Shown here piece by piece: positions 1 to 12,793 of a stretch of DNA of 64,000 nt. The translations under genes and the position numbers were made by a program. The stretch lies in assembly GCA_025531455.1 (NCBI GenBank), contig JAMYHL010000001.1, forward strand, positions 1,302,001 to 1,366,000, in the 5' to 3' direction. Every line of letters starts with the position of its first letter. Position 1 is the stretch's first letter. The notes under the pieces are model-generated. The model worked only from the letters and a program-made list of their open reading frames with translations, had not been told where the DNA came from and made no database searches. This stretch comes from Apiotrichum sp. Y4204 (taxonomy: Eukaryota > Basidiomycota > Tremellomycetes > Trichosporonales > Trichosporonaceae).

Positions 1-554
1 CTGGGTGGAGGTTTGAGCATCAAGCCCAAACATGACCTCATTACGCCCGAGGCGCTCCAGGAACTCGATGGCTTCGTGATTGGTGCGCCAACACGGTTCG
101 GACGCCTCCCCGCCCAGGTTTCGGCATTCCTTGACAGCACCGGTGCCCAGTTTGCGTCGGGCGCCCTGGTCGGCAAATTCGCTTCCACGTTCACCAGCAC
201 CAACACCCAGCATGGCGGGCAGGAGGCCACACACCTCACCACGATGCCATTCTTTGCCCACCAAGGAATCATCTACGTGCCATTCGGATACCAATCGCCG
301 TACCTCGCGGACGTTGAGTCCGCTCACGGTGGATCGCCCTACGGCATCAGCACCCTCGCTGGCGCCGATGGGAAGCGTACACCTACTGCCCAGGAACTGG
401 AGGTTGCTGAGCAGCAAGGAAAGGTAGGTGATTGACCCCCATATTCATTGCAAAGGGTCCTCAGGGCACACTGATGATATCTTGAGCTCCAGCTAACGCT
501 CAGTACTTCTCAACGGTTGTGGCCACCTACCTCAAGGGCAAGGCAGCTCAATAG
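1..554 (+). CDS. WrbA/Pst2-like flavodoxin-fold NAD(P)H:quinone oxidoreductase, 3' part
   Basis: The 3' part of a WrbA/Pst2/Ycp4-family protein; its 5' end lies outside the window. The family uses FMN and NAD(P)H for two-electron reduction of quinones, which protects against redox cycling. Family hallmarks seen are GAPTRFG (FMN-loop segment), QFASGALVGK, STNTQHGGQE, GIIYVPFGY and HGGSPYGISTLAGADG. An intron with a gtaggt donor and a cag acceptor occupies 424-503. The last exon (504-554) encodes YFSTVVATYLKGKAAQ and stops at TAG 552-554, which restores the expected WrbA C-terminus; without the intron the frame would end early. Whether bases 1-12 are coding or intronic cannot be told here. Confidence 0.9.
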
Positions 555-3500
555 ATTCAATAATCCTTTTCCAGGTACCATGTAAACAGAAATCAGCGAG
601 CAGCGTGTTCGAAGATAAATGCGAGATAAGATCGTATACAGACTCACTGGGCTCGCATGATGCACCATATATATTGTATTTATTCCGTGCTTGAAGCGAT
701 TAATGTTCCCTCACCGGATTATTGCCCCTGTTACATTCGATTCCAGTTTGACTATTCCGCAGGCAGTGGACCGGATTGGTAATTGTTTATGCAGGCCGTT
801 TTTTTGTGAGAGTAATGTCCTGTCGGCCGAGGACAATGTATATCAGCTTGGGTCCACTGCTGAATGAAGACCATTCCCGGGGTCCAGCAGAGTCCAGCCT
901 GCATTTGGCACAAACGTGGCTCCTCATGGCGTCCTGGCTTGCTTGGCGGGCGTGGCGCTTCTGAGTGACGCACTACTAGTGTGCATGTGCTATAACTACA
1001 GGCTCGACAGAAGCGGACAGCAGCAGGTGATTACATTCATTTCCACAAAGCCCCACTGTGGCCTGTTGATTGCACGGCGGCGTGCTTACAGACAAACTGG
1101 CAATATACTGGTCGACACTGCAGTCTGTCCCAGTAAGCAGAGCCGTGTGTAGGGTAGCGTTCAACGGCAAACAAGATGTGTGTAGGCCGTCATAGACAAG
1201 TGTATCTGAGCGGCCTCCAAAGTGTGATTCATGACGAAAACTGGTGAACTGGCGACGGCAATTGATAACACTATTTGCAAGGAGAGACTTCAGCAGCAGA
1301 ACGAAGAGGTCCGACCAGATGACTCATTCAAAGGCGAGCTGTCCAGGTGACGACATGGTGACTGCAAGTTAGCTTGAGGACAACTGACTGTCAGGTCTAA
1401 CGAACGGGACGAGCCAGATTTCTCTCTCAATAATCTTGTGCCCACGCTGCCAATTACTTCAGCTTAAAGGCATGACGGTTGTGGGATGATAAGGCGCATG
1501 AACAAAAGTTACCGGAAGGCCCTTTTCTAGACCTATACGCAGAATAAATGGCCCAATATATAAGACAACCCTAGTTGGAAAAAGAGAAATGAGAATTCTT
1601 CATGTCCGTGTGAAGGACGTGTGTATCGATGCCACTAGTTGATTATTAGGCTTTACTTACTGTTGGACAAAAACCCTGTTCAGTTGGTCTGAAGAGAAGA
1701 GCCCGATGTTGTGGTTCATTCAAGAAGTGTTGATGCTCCTTCAGTATATATGCAGCACATCCTGTTCACCCAACTCATGGGATTTGCAGACTCACCATAC
1801 AAGCCGCTGTTGTCGCATGTCTATAAAGCCATTCAATTATAAGGACCGGTTTGGCGTTTGGGTGCACTCCCAACGGCCAGCGGATGGTCCCAAGCATTCG
1901 GCGACTGAATGGCTGAACATGCTCAATGTGTTGTTTACTGTGCTCGAGGATTAAGAAGGGGTGGCAAAAGCATTATCAGTGTTAACGTGTCACGTATTAA
2001 CCACAACCGTCAAGGGGAACGCCCCAGAAGCTGAGTGTACCTTTCATAGATATAGGTATGGGTCTGGGTTGCTCTCCAAGACATGGCAGATCAAGTTCTA
2101 GACAGTTAGGCACAGATTCATCTTTTCCATTATCACCGTTATCCACCGCTTTAGCCATATCAAATTTTTTTTTGGATAGATAGATGTCCAATCAATGATG
2201 CCCATACCTTGTTCTGAAGGTGAAGACCCTACCCCGGAGGCGGCGGAAGCAAATGAAGTTTGAGAAAAGTTTGTCGTTTTTGGGGAACTTTGTCTTTGAC
2301 CATCAGCCATGCAGCCCTTCCTACGTATACCTCAGCCCATGTAACAATATTTGCTCGTATCCAGTAGTACATCTTGGAAGTACAAAGACAAAGCACTGAC
2401 AATGTATAGAGGATGTGCATGTGTGGCCGGGCTACTCTTGTTATTCGCTGACAAGAAGCATTTGGATCAGTTGTTAAAAAACAACACAAAGCCTCCACAT
2501 GAGCCCTAACTGAGCAATGATTCGGGGAATTGTTTCAACATATTATTACTTTTGCACGTCCATTTATTCAAACTGTGTATCTAAGTATCTTACAATTACA
2601 GCAGATAGATGACCTCCGCACTGTAAGGGAGAGTTACTTACTCACACAAAATCTTTTGAGCCAAAATCTCAACCACTGACCCTGGCATTCACATTGCGTA
2701 GAGCCGCCAGGCGTAATGTACGAGGCGCACTTAGCATTGAGGAAAACTGTTACATGGCATTTACTGCAAGTCATTTCTCAGTAACCGAGAGTGAAACATC
2801 TTCTCGGTCACGGTCCATGAATGCTGAAAGTACACACGCTGCCCACCCAATCGTAGGCCCAAAACAGCCCATTGAAGGTTGTCATCTAAATGACGAATTC
2901 TAAATGACGAATCGGAGTTGTTTATCATCACGCTCGATCAACGTCTGCTGCCTCTGGAAGGTTCACATAGGCATGTTCGCCCCATTGTCACCCATGTCAA
3001 GATTATTCTCGCTCCAGATCCATCCAGCTTTCAGATGGTGGAAAGCATATGCAGTATGGAGCATAACAGATAACAACTCGGATCATTCAGCATTAACGGG
3101 CGTTGGTACTACTCATTTGCCTTATTTCCGAACAGAGATAGCTTTTTAAAGCGCCAGAACATCTGTTGGCCCACAACCTGTTTTAATAACAATCTCCTAT
3201 ATCTCTAAAATTCTGTGCATCACCAGTATATACTGGCTTCCTTAATCACAGCGCCTTAGTATCAGCGTTCCGTGCTCAATTCGTTTTCGTCACAAAGCTG
3301 TGCTTACACTATTTCCTCAGTCTCTTTCTATTTTGTTCAGTGTGCCCTGTCCGACTGGATTAGTCCGTCCCATCCATTCGTTGAGTTCAAATGCTTCATG
3401 ATGGTTCTCAGCGTATAACAGTCTTCCTTCCGGCCAATGCCCCAGGTAGAGCATATCGTATGAGAGGACTGCCCCAGGAAGAAAACAAGCAAACCCACAG

Positions 3501-3979
3501 GGGTTATACATGGCTCGGCAAGTCCGGCCTGGGGTTTGTCGCCAGGCATCAATTTATTGCAAGGACCACTGAGACTATAAGTAACAGTAGGCTCCAAATA
3601 CTCCGCTTTGGAGTAATGTTTTAATTATCAGGCCCTCACAGGGTCTTCATGTTACCGACTGTATCTAAGACTCACAGCTCGGTCTTCAGAACTTCGCACT
3701 CTACACTTTGCTAAAGGCAATTGCGTTGCCACATGCCATTCTTTGGGCAGCCCCCACTCATGGTTGTGGCTGCTCTGGCGTGCACTAAAGAAGTCTTTGT
3801 AGAGCCGGTAGTTCGCTGCCAACAGCACTTGAAGCGCGGAAAGGAGATTGGATCCATCCTTCGTCTCTCGCAGACCAGACACCTCAACCATGGTTGCATG
3901 AGACACTAATGCTATATCATCGTAACGATAATCTACATGAACTTCCAAGTCCTTTTGCCTGTAAGGTGACTCTTAAGAA
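555..3979. other. Gene-poor, AT-richer stretch
   Basis: No reading frame here has recognisable homology or a convincing exon chain. Lines I counted near 1621 and 2581 are about 40% GC, clearly below the coding regions. Short open frames (for example 1706-1954, 2694-2903, 3652-3948) overlap other open frames and show no motifs. It separates the convergent 3' ends of the WrbA-like gene and ZW10, so it is not a promoter region for either. Confidence 0.6.
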
Positions 3980-6900
3980 TTACTTCCCTGAGGAGGCAAT
4001 TTTATCCAACAATACCGCACGTTTGGAACTCTCAGCGAAAAGAGCTTGGACAAGTTTTGACAGCTCAGCTGACTTGAAGTCCACCAGCGATCCGCTTTCA
4101 AACAGGTATGTGATGTCCACAAGATTTGCGGCCTGGGGTGTCAGCTTCTTATCGGGACAGATGTGGAGTAGACGCACAAGGAGCTGGCTAGTGTAGCAGA
4201 ATTTCAACCAATGAGGAACATGCGCAGCGATTGAGGAGATCTCGCTGTTCCCAGACATGAACAATTGATCGAGGCTCTCAATTCGGTTCAGGATTGTTAC
4301 GATACGACTTGACTCGATCTCAGTGATGTCGTCCAGGGCGAAGATTTCCCCCAAAACTCTGACGATCATAGCCTCCACAAGGTTTCCGATCAGTGTCTGG
4401 TATTGTTCAGGAGTAAGGATAGGCTAGAGGAGCGTCAGTAACACTAGCAGAATGTATTGATGAGAGCTGTACCAACCTGAACATCAACCGCGAGAGACTC
4501 CACAAGGGAGACAGCAGCGCCGACCGCTTCCTCGGCCTGAGCGAAGAAGTTATCGTGACCCATTTCCACCAAATGTCTTGCACCATCGAGAAGGGCGTTA
4601 ATCGCAGCAAGCTGTTCTTCGAAGCACATGCGATGCAAGAGAGCGCCAGTCTTTCTGAATCGTTCGGCACAAGGGACCTTTCCAGCCCACGCCTCGTCCG
4701 TTCGTGTGGTGTCGAGCTGGCTGGCGATGTACAGATACTCGTTGCCGAGCTGAAGAGGGGCTGAAACCGAGCGACCAGAACGAAGCTGCTGTGCAACAGG
4801 AGTGGTGGCGCAAATGAAATCTAATTCCTCTGTTAGCACATCCACCATTCTTTGGGGGATGTGATGGAACGAGGGTTCGTCAAACCTAACATGTCAGCAT
4901 CAGGCTGCCAAAGCGACTCACGTCTTCACCATCTCCACTTCCTTCAATACCTTGGAAGGCAACTGCAGGACGGTGTTACACGCGCTTGAAACACGATATA
5001 CAGGCCGTCTCGAGACGACCGCAGGTGCCGGCGGAGGAGGCTTGACTGCCTGCAGGGATGGCGGTGGTGGCGGTGATGGTGACGGTGACGGGGCCAAGAC
5101 CGGCTTAGGACTGTCGCGTCCACTAGACTTCACACGCTTTCCAAGTCGTTTGGCTTCCCGCACTGGCTGCTTGGGCTTCGGTGCTACGACTTGAGGTTTC
5201 GGTGGTGCGTCCGTCGCGTCATCAAAGTCCCAACCACTGGATGTAAGGTCCGATGTCGCAGAAGGAGGTTGGTCGTCGTCAAATCCCCAGCCGTTCGAAT
5301 CCTGCTCCATGGCAGGATCGGAGGTCGTATTAATGGCTTCTGGTGCCAGTGGCTGTGAACTGGGCGTGGGTACCAACGGGATTTGGTTGGACGACTGTCC
5401 TGTCTCTGGAAGTTCCACTTCCAAAAGATCGCCAACGGCCCATTCTTGAAATGAGAGGCATCTTGCGTGCCGCAATCGCACATCACGGAACTTGGCCAGC
5501 CAATGATCTCCCGCTTCCTGCTTGGCAAACCGATCCAGAATTCCGTTCGAGGTCCCCAGTGATTCCACCTCCCAAGCAGAGCACGCATGAACAAGACTGA
5601 TCCACTGCGGCAAGAGGCTGCTCGAGGATGGGATTGATGGGATCAGGAGAGTTGAGTGTACTCTGGCGAATGTGTCCTGCTGAAGCTGCAGTCCAAAGCT
5701 TTCGATCTCGGGGGGGCCTGGAGACGTACAGACCTCAGTGCGAACGAAAGAAAGGAGGGTCTTGAGACTGTCCACAGTGTCCAATGGGCTTTGATCGTGA
5801 TGTGAACGGAGGTGTAATGATGATGTGCCCTCCTGACTATCTGTTACAACCTGAGTGCTTCGATGGCGTAGAACTGGTTCGACGATCAGCTCCAGGATCT
5901 GCGAATGGAGGATGTGCAAATGCTTCGATAGTATTCCCAACTTGCTCATCGCTGCAGCCAATTCGGACAAACGGTAGGACGGTGGGCTGGCAGTATTGGT
6001 GGTAGTGGTCAGCGTGTTGGTTGCGCGTGAGACTGTGTGAGTTAGCAAACGCCCGCTACGGCTGGGGACATACTGGTGGGCAGTTGAAGACGGACTTCTC
6101 GCCTAACGGCCATGACTGGATCGCCACTGGTCGCCGACACAGCAACGATAGTACACCATGCCTTGGCGACCTGCTCTGAAACTGTTGACCGCAGTAATGT
6201 CATTCGTTGCTGAAGGAGATGTCAACAAATGTCCACACGAGGGGAAAACATGCGAGCATACCTTGATGGCAGTCAAGACATTTGATGAAACGTCTGCGGA
6301 GTCGCTGACGACCGAAAGCAGTGATTGCAGGACAGGTGGATCAATGCCTCTGCCAGACCAAATCGCGTCTTCAATTCTCGATAGGGACTGGTGATTGAGC
6401 TGAATGTCCTTCAACGCGGATACAGTCGCGGCCGCGATCGCTCCATCCTTCCCTGACGAGGAGCGAATAGCAGAATGCTTGAGAAACTCTGACAAGCCAG
6501 AGTCGTTCTAGACGGTGTCAAATTGTGCTCCCTGCGGATCTCCTCACTTTTGCATCTTGCATTCGAAAGTCTTGCTCGACGGCGCGCACTGCATGTTCGA
6601 TTGATTTCGACTCGGTTGATATGTGATGGGTTTGATTCAAATGCTTCGCGACGCGATCATGGTTGTCTACCATCAGGGTATTGAGATCGGCCTTAGCTGT
6701 CAGCTTTACTCGGCAGAGAAATGGCTCACCTTGCGATCCACCACTGCGGCCTGAAGCTGTGACTTGGAAGAGGACACCTCCGAAGTGGAGGGTGACGATG
6801 TTTTACGTTTCAAGGCATTGCGCGACAGCGTCTGTACCGCTTCTTCTGTTGCTGCTAACAGATGGGAACCGCCCATGTCCACGGACAGTTGAGTTGTCAT
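3980..6900 (-). CDS. ZW10: ZW10/Dsl1-family vesicle tethering and kinetochore protein
   Basis: An intron-rich gene of about 870 residues. ZW10/Dsl1 is a subunit of the Dsl1/NRZ complex that tethers COPI vesicles at the ER; in animals it also acts in the RZZ kinetochore complex. Exon 1 is 6900-6730 and exon 2 starts at 6691; later introns lie near 6547-6510, 6265, 6060, 4917 and 4476. The last two exons carry the best match to the family: the PILTPEQYQTLIGNLVEAMI segment and the terminal AELSKLVQALF / SSKRAVLLDKI helix. The central part (about residues 430-570) is proline-rich and acidic, with two similar motifs, NGWGFDDDQ and SGWDFDDAT, encoded around 5289 and 5232. These resemble the COPI-binding tryptophan motifs of the yeast Dsl1 lasso. 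The gene diverges from CTNNBL1 across 344 bp. Confidence 0.82.
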
Positions 6901-7244
6901 TGTGAGTGTTGGTGCGGATGTGATCTGTGCGGATCTTCGGTGGGTTTGAAGTCAATGTCGATGCATGACAGGAAGAAGACGAAGTTGGGACAGTGCACAT
7001 TGCGACTGACGCTGGGCAGCTTGGCAGCAGGCACCACGTCATTGGTAAACATCGTTACGTAACTTGATTGTCCTCCACTCTCTTGCCCAAGGATTCTGCC
7101 AATGACGACCTGCATGTAGACCCGAAGTGACTTTTGTTTGTGTTTCCTTTCTGCCTCTTTCTCGCTATCCACACACTTCGCATCCTTCAGCCTCTATCAA
7201 CTTGTCCTGATATCGGGCGTGTATAAGGAAACCCAACGCTCAAG
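6901..7244. promoter_or_regulatory. Divergent intergenic promoter region, ZW10/CTNNBL1
   Basis: A 344-bp space between the two divergently read start codons. No clear TATA box is seen. The side facing CTNNBL1 becomes pyrimidine-rich (about 7140-7210), as is common before fungal transcription start sites. Confidence 0.5.
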
Positions 7245-9616
7245 ATGGACATCGACAAGCTCTTCAAGCTGCCCGCGGGGCGACCCACTGGCACCAAACG
7301 CAAGCTCCCGGATCTACCAAATGCAGGTGTGTCATGTGCAGCATCATCTACGTTTGTTCTGGGAACTGAAACTTGCAGAGGCACTAAAGCGCTTTCGTGC
7401 CAGCGAGCAGGAAAGCGAGCCGGCTGCTCAGCCAGAGCAAAAGGTCTCGCGAGCTGTCACGGTCGAAAGCGAAGATGAAGAGGTTATGGGCGCGGGTGAG
7501 TCGAGGTTCACTGTCTGTTGAGTGCAACACTAACCCAACAGAACCTGTCGTTGCCGATGAGCCAGAAGATGATGACGAGGACGGGCGCTTCTTCGGAGGT
7601 GGGCTCAACGATGAACAAAACGTAAGTCCTCGACAAATCCTGGGAGGAGATGTGGAAATTGACATTACAGCAAATCCTGGACATCTTCGACAAAGCGGAC
7701 GACGAAGACGAGGTACTAGACTGAGCTAAAAGACATGTTGCTCACTTGACAGGATGTTGCAATGACTGTACCCGCCCTACGGAGACTGCTGGGACGGTTT
7801 GAAAGGGTAGTCGCCCGGAATGCGGAGCAACGCGGCAAGTTCCCCGACGATCCGACGAAGTGAGTGCGTTTTCCGTCATGACGTACTAAACTGCCAAGAT
7901 TTATCGACTCCGAGTCTGACCTGGACGTGATGCTCAAGCAGTTTCTTCCATTGACCCAAAACCCGTCCCTGTACTATCCGGAACTGGTTCAAACTGGGAC
8001 TGTCCATCTTCTGGTCAACCTTCTGAGTCACGAAAATACCGACATCGCCGTGGATGTTATCGAAGTGCTACAAGAATTGACAGACGAGGATGTCGGAAAC
8101 GAAGATGTTGGGAACGAGGACGGAGACGGGTTGGATATGGAACAAGCAGATTCCTCAGCGGCAGCCCGTCTTGCGCTTGCCCAACTCGTGGATGTTCTCG
8201 TACGTCACCCTTGGCACACCCTTACTGACGGGATTTAGCTGGAAGAGTCTATCTTCGAGCTGTTGGTGTCGAATCTGGATCGCCTAAATGAGGAGGAGGA
8301 TTCCGACCGCCAAGGAGTCTTCCAGATTCTCGGCGTTTTTGAGAACCTGCTGGCATTTATGCCACCCCTTGCTGAACAGATTGGATCACGCACCAAGCTG
8401 TTGGAGTGGCTGTTGGCACGAATGCTCAGGCCTGTTCACGACAGTAATCGACAGTATGCGTCCGAGATTCTATTCATCATGTTGCAGAGCAGCCCTTCCA
8501 ATGTTGAGAAACTTGCACAACAGAAGGGTGTCGACGCGCTTCTGAGAATCGTCTCTGTGAGTGAACGCAGCATGCGGAAGGCTGACATCGTAGCAATACC
8601 GTGGGCGCGATCCGATCGACGGCGATGAGGAAGAGTTCATGGAGAATTCATTCAATTGTCTCTGTGCCCTACTAGGTCAACCCGACAGCAAGGCCGTTTT
8701 CCTTGAGGAGGAAGGTGTGGAGCTGATGATTATCCTCATGAAGTGAGTACGGTTTGCCCCAGTTCACTGCTGACATCCAGAGAAAAGCGGCTGGCAAGCA
8801 TCCGAGCTACCAAAGTACTGGATTACGCCATGCAGACGGATGCAGGAACAGGCAACTGCGAACGATTTGTGGAAATGCTTGGGTTGAAAACGTTCTTCTC
8901 CATATTCATGGGCAAGGTGAGCAGCGAGATCACGAGTATGACTCACACGCAGGTGAACCAAAAGAAGCGACGCAACATGACCCTCACATTTGAGGACAAT
9001 GAGCACCTTCTAAGCATTCTCGTTAGCCTGTTCACCAACCTGGCATCGGACACGCCGCCGCGAATCCGTCTGGTTGCCAAGTTCGTGGAAGAGAACTATG
9101 AGAAGGTCGACAGGCTTCTCGAATTGCGAGAAACGGCCTTATCCCGACTCGCCGCAGCAGAAGCTCAGATTGCGAAGGAGCGCAAGGTAGATACCAGGTT
9201 TGAAACCGACGCGATGCTGAAACAAACTGCAGGAATGGCTAGACAGTGGCGAGGAGGTCGACGACGACATGGAGGATGACTGGTATCTTACGCGTCTGAG
9301 CTCAGGGTTGTCGGCACTCCAGGCGACGGATTATGTGCTGGCGTGGATCTGCATGGAGGATGATGGGGTAAGCCGCATTCATTGAAGCTGGGGGCTGATG
9401 AAACAGATTCGCGTTCACGCAGAACGCCTTCTTGGTAGGAAGAGCGCATCTCTCAGAGACGTTGCCAGCACATTGACTGGTGAGTTCGTGATTTAGAATG
9501 CTCTGACGATAGAAATGGCGAAGCGACTTGACATCGATGAGGATGGTACAGATGAAGATGCTGCTCAGCAGAAGCTTGTTCTCACAGGTCTTGTGACGTT
9601 CCTGCAGGGAAGCTAG
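7245..9616 (+). CDS. CTNNBL1: Beta-catenin-like protein 1 homolog (armadillo repeat, Prp19-associated)
   Basis: A homolog of human CTNNBL1, an armadillo-like nuclear protein associated with the Prp19/CDC5L spliceosomal complex. The start MDIDKLFKLPAGR is followed by about a dozen exons. An acidic N-terminus precedes the conserved core: DSESDLDVMLKQF, DIAVDVIEVLQELTDED, NLDRLNEEEDSDRQGV, LLEWLLARM, a FMENSFNCLCALLGQPDSKA segment, ATKVLDYAMQTDAGTGNCER, LGLKTFFSIFMGK and ENYEKVDRLLELRE. All follow the human order. The C-terminal exons encode EWLDSGEEVDDD, WYLTRLSSGL and the stop at 9614-9616. A small in-frame duplication (VGNED twice) lies near 8089-8124. The 3' end faces RRN6 with only about 92 bp between stops. 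Confidence 0.93.
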
Positions 9617-9708
9617 CGACTGCAGAAGTTGATGATAGAATGCTACAATTGTTAACCTGTGTCTGATGCAGAATACAATGTTAAAATCTAGCTACTCGGC
9701 ACGATGGA

Positions 9709-12700
9709 TTAGAAACCGCCTTGCCGTTTCTTTCCGGCTTTCTTGCGAGCAATCCGTGGCGCTTCGGGTCGAGCTCCAAACGGCCCGCGTTCAACCTGAG
9801 TGTGAGGGAAATCACTTCTCAATGAATCGTCGGGAACAGGGGGCGGCGATGACCGCGATGCCAGATGCTTAGATGAAACGGACGGGATTGATTGGGTCAT
9901 GGCGACATGAGGGATGGAGGTCATCGAGGCGATTGCGGGAATTGAATGAACCGCTGGAACTGGAGGAAAGCTTCTTAATGGTGGGGACAATCGAGAGGGC
10001 TGTGAATGCGCCGGTGGAGCCGTTCGGACAGCTGGCAATGGTCGGATCGCTCGACTCTCTTCCGGCCGTGAAGGCACGTCTTGTGACAAATCCGGAGTTC
10101 GTTGCCAGCGGTACTGCCTCGCGTCGTCTCCTACAACCCATTCCGACAGGAGCGACTGTGTGGAGGCAAAATCCAAAGGAATAGAATTAGATTCCTGTAA
10201 GGCCTTGGGTTGTAAGAGACAAAGACGTTCCTGGGTAGTCGGTCTTTCCTCCAAGCTCAGTTGACCCGTCGCTGCGGCAAACATGTCATCAGCCGTGGAT
10301 TGTCGGGCACGACGCGCCACTCCGCCCAACTCTTCGGACCAGAGTAGTGATGTCGAAAGGCCGATGTCCATGGCCAACCGAGTTGCCTCTAGACTATCTC
10401 GTGCTTGTGCGTGAGGAAGTAAGTTGAACGACCCCTCTGGATCAGGACCATGAGGTAAAGAGCATCCTGTCTGAGCAACAAAAGGGAAGTACTGTTGATA
10501 CAAGTTGGCGAAATCCTCGAGTTGATCCAGCTCGCGTTCGCAGTCGGGAAGATGTAAACGACGCAAAAGGCCAGAACGTCGTTCCAAGGGGTCGTGAAAG
10601 GATGTGAAGTCTCGTGCTCGTTCCGCTCTGGTTGTCAGCTATCAATGACAATGATCCGAAACGCACGCAGTCATAATGTGCTCAAGGTTGCTGTCCGTCT
10701 CGCGGAGATCTTGGTGGAAGGAGGGTACAGCCCACGTAGCTTCTGGGGCATCTAGGTCATTGATATCTACCGTGTAAGCTTAATGCGGCAACTTGGTACT
10801 CACAAGACCAAACCCATCTAGCAGGAGAAACTTGGTACCTCGCGTGACCCTTTGCAGTCCACTCATTAGATTCTGGCGGTCGATTTGCCAATGATTCCAA
10901 TGCGTCGTTCCACTTGATAGCAGGTAACGTTTGCGCTTTCACTTGCGTTGCTGCGTGGGTGTCGGTAGCCAGTTTCAGCAAATGGATGGCTCCATCTGGA
11001 GTGGACCCAACCACACAGACGCAACCCCGATGGTCGGTTGAGCCTTGAAAGGGCAGGACAGTGAGGTTATGTAGGGCCTGATTAATTCCACCGGGAGACC
11101 AAGGAAGAGATCGAAATGTCACAGGCTTATCCCTTGAAAGCTGCACAGACTGGATAGACGAAAGAGTCGGTGAATCCAGGAGGACCACCTCAGACTGCTC
11201 CTCGTCGTTGTCTACGCCATCGAAATGTGACCTCGGTACAATCGTGAGGTCCATGTCACAACAATTCTCGTCCCCTATTTCGTGTACCCAGCGCAGAACA
11301 GGAGCTCCGGGAGCATAGTCATCGAACCAGATCAATTCTTTGGTCGAGATGGCACAAGTCAAACTAGCGCCGCGCTGTGCCGCCGTTTTATCGAAGTTGA
11401 CGAAAACACTCGATGGATCATTATTACTCAGAATAACCGTTGGCTCCGGAACAATTGGAAGCGTCTGATCTCAGTATCATCCCGCTACGTTGCAGTGGGA
11501 CGTTTAAAACACTCACAGCAAGGTCAATCAATACCACTGTGCTGCGGGAAAGCACAATCACGGTATCTTGTCGAGTTCCGAATGCGATTCGAAAGAACCC
11601 ATCATGGGGTTCATCCACTTTATCCCTGATTTTCAAGCTGGAGGTATGAGTAATGAGAACCATCGGTTTACGTACAGCTCCATAGTCTTCCGAAGTCTCC
11701 CATCTACCTTCTCCTTGACCTCCCACCATAACCACACTGCACCCCCCTCGTCAACGACAGCCGCACGGCTCCATTCTTGATGATCCAGTTGTATATCGAC
11801 ATGTTGACGACCCTCGGTTGCTGTGACCGGCAGCTCTCCAGCCCGCAGCGTAGAGACTGGGGGAGCTAATGTGGGGAAGCTTGGATTCGGAGTAACATTG
11901 AGCAGTAAGGTGCCAGTTGTGAATCGCACGAGAAGAGCGGTCGCGCCACCTTGACGTCAGTCAGTCAGTCCACATCCGGCAGCTCACAATCCAATCGATG
12001 GGTTGACACAACAGGTGAGCTGGAGAGCTGGAGGATGGAGGTCGGGAAACTGTCAACTGCAGTTGCAGAAGGGACAAAACGTGACTGAAGCGGCGCTTGA
12101 GCTTTGGTATTGAACCTCGGAAGGAAAGGAGAAATATCTGATGGCATGAGCGGAGTCGTCATTGTCGGTGCAAAACGTGGTGTAAAACTTACTTAGATCT
12201 TGACCGACTTGTCCCGTCGCAAAACATAGCAGGGTCCTCGCCAACCGTGCGTGAGGATTCTGGATTACGACCAGAGTCCTCCCCAAATAGTTAACTGGCT
12301 CGGGCTCATAATGCGAAGCTGTTAACTCTTCCACTGCCAACGCTGCAACGACATCCGGTTCGTAAATGTCGGGAGTCTCATGAATATAACGGGTCTTCTA
12401 AGTTAGTGGAGTGACAAAGGGGACGTTCGCGATGTACGAACCGCAGATGCAATAGCAACCTCCAAGGGCAGTTTAGCTGAAACCGGTAGATTGCGAGTTG
12501 GGGGAAATATACACCGAGAATCCTGTAAGAGGGTGAGGGGGGTGCCTTCAAGTCAGTGTCGTGATCGCGACATTGTACACACCAGAGTCCGCTGCCACAA
12601 AGCTCCAGCGCGTCCGACGCCGGTGCGACTGCAGCGCAACGGAACTTCTTTTTCCTAAAGAGTAGACTGGACTACTGTTCGCCGCATCCAATAGCCTTGT

Positions 12701-12793
12701 GACCACATTTGATCCATCTTTCCTTGGTCTGCCGCCAGTTTTACTCTTCAGAAAGCGGATTGGTTCAACAGTGGGAACGAAGAGGGAGGACAT
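9709..12793 (-). CDS. RRN6: RNA polymerase I core-factor subunit Rrn6 / TAF1C-like
   Basis: Matches the RRN6/TAF1C family, a WD-like beta-propeller subunit of the Pol I core factor that recruits polymerase to rDNA promoters. Exons read by eye: 12793 to about 12584 (ending in AADSG), then one with DSRCIFPPTRNLPVSAKL, then KTRYIHETPDIYEPD through VNYLGRTLVVIQNPH, then one with RAAVVDEGGAVWLWW. Next is STKELIWFDDYAPGAPVLRW, a family signature, and finally a helical part with LLSEWVVGDDARQYRW. The tail is Pro/Ser-rich with repeated SIP triplets and ends in the basic KKAGKKRQGGF, like the basic tails of fungal Rrn6 proteins. The start is uncertain: ATG 12793 is used because it joins directly to conserved sequence; another ATG at 12975 would need an extra intron. 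Confidence 0.75.

Noticed and set aside
3652..3948. 98-codon minus-strand frame just after the ZW10 stop
   Set aside because: It has a protein-like composition but no domain, and the ZW10 C-terminus is already complete at 3980; transcript evidence would be needed.
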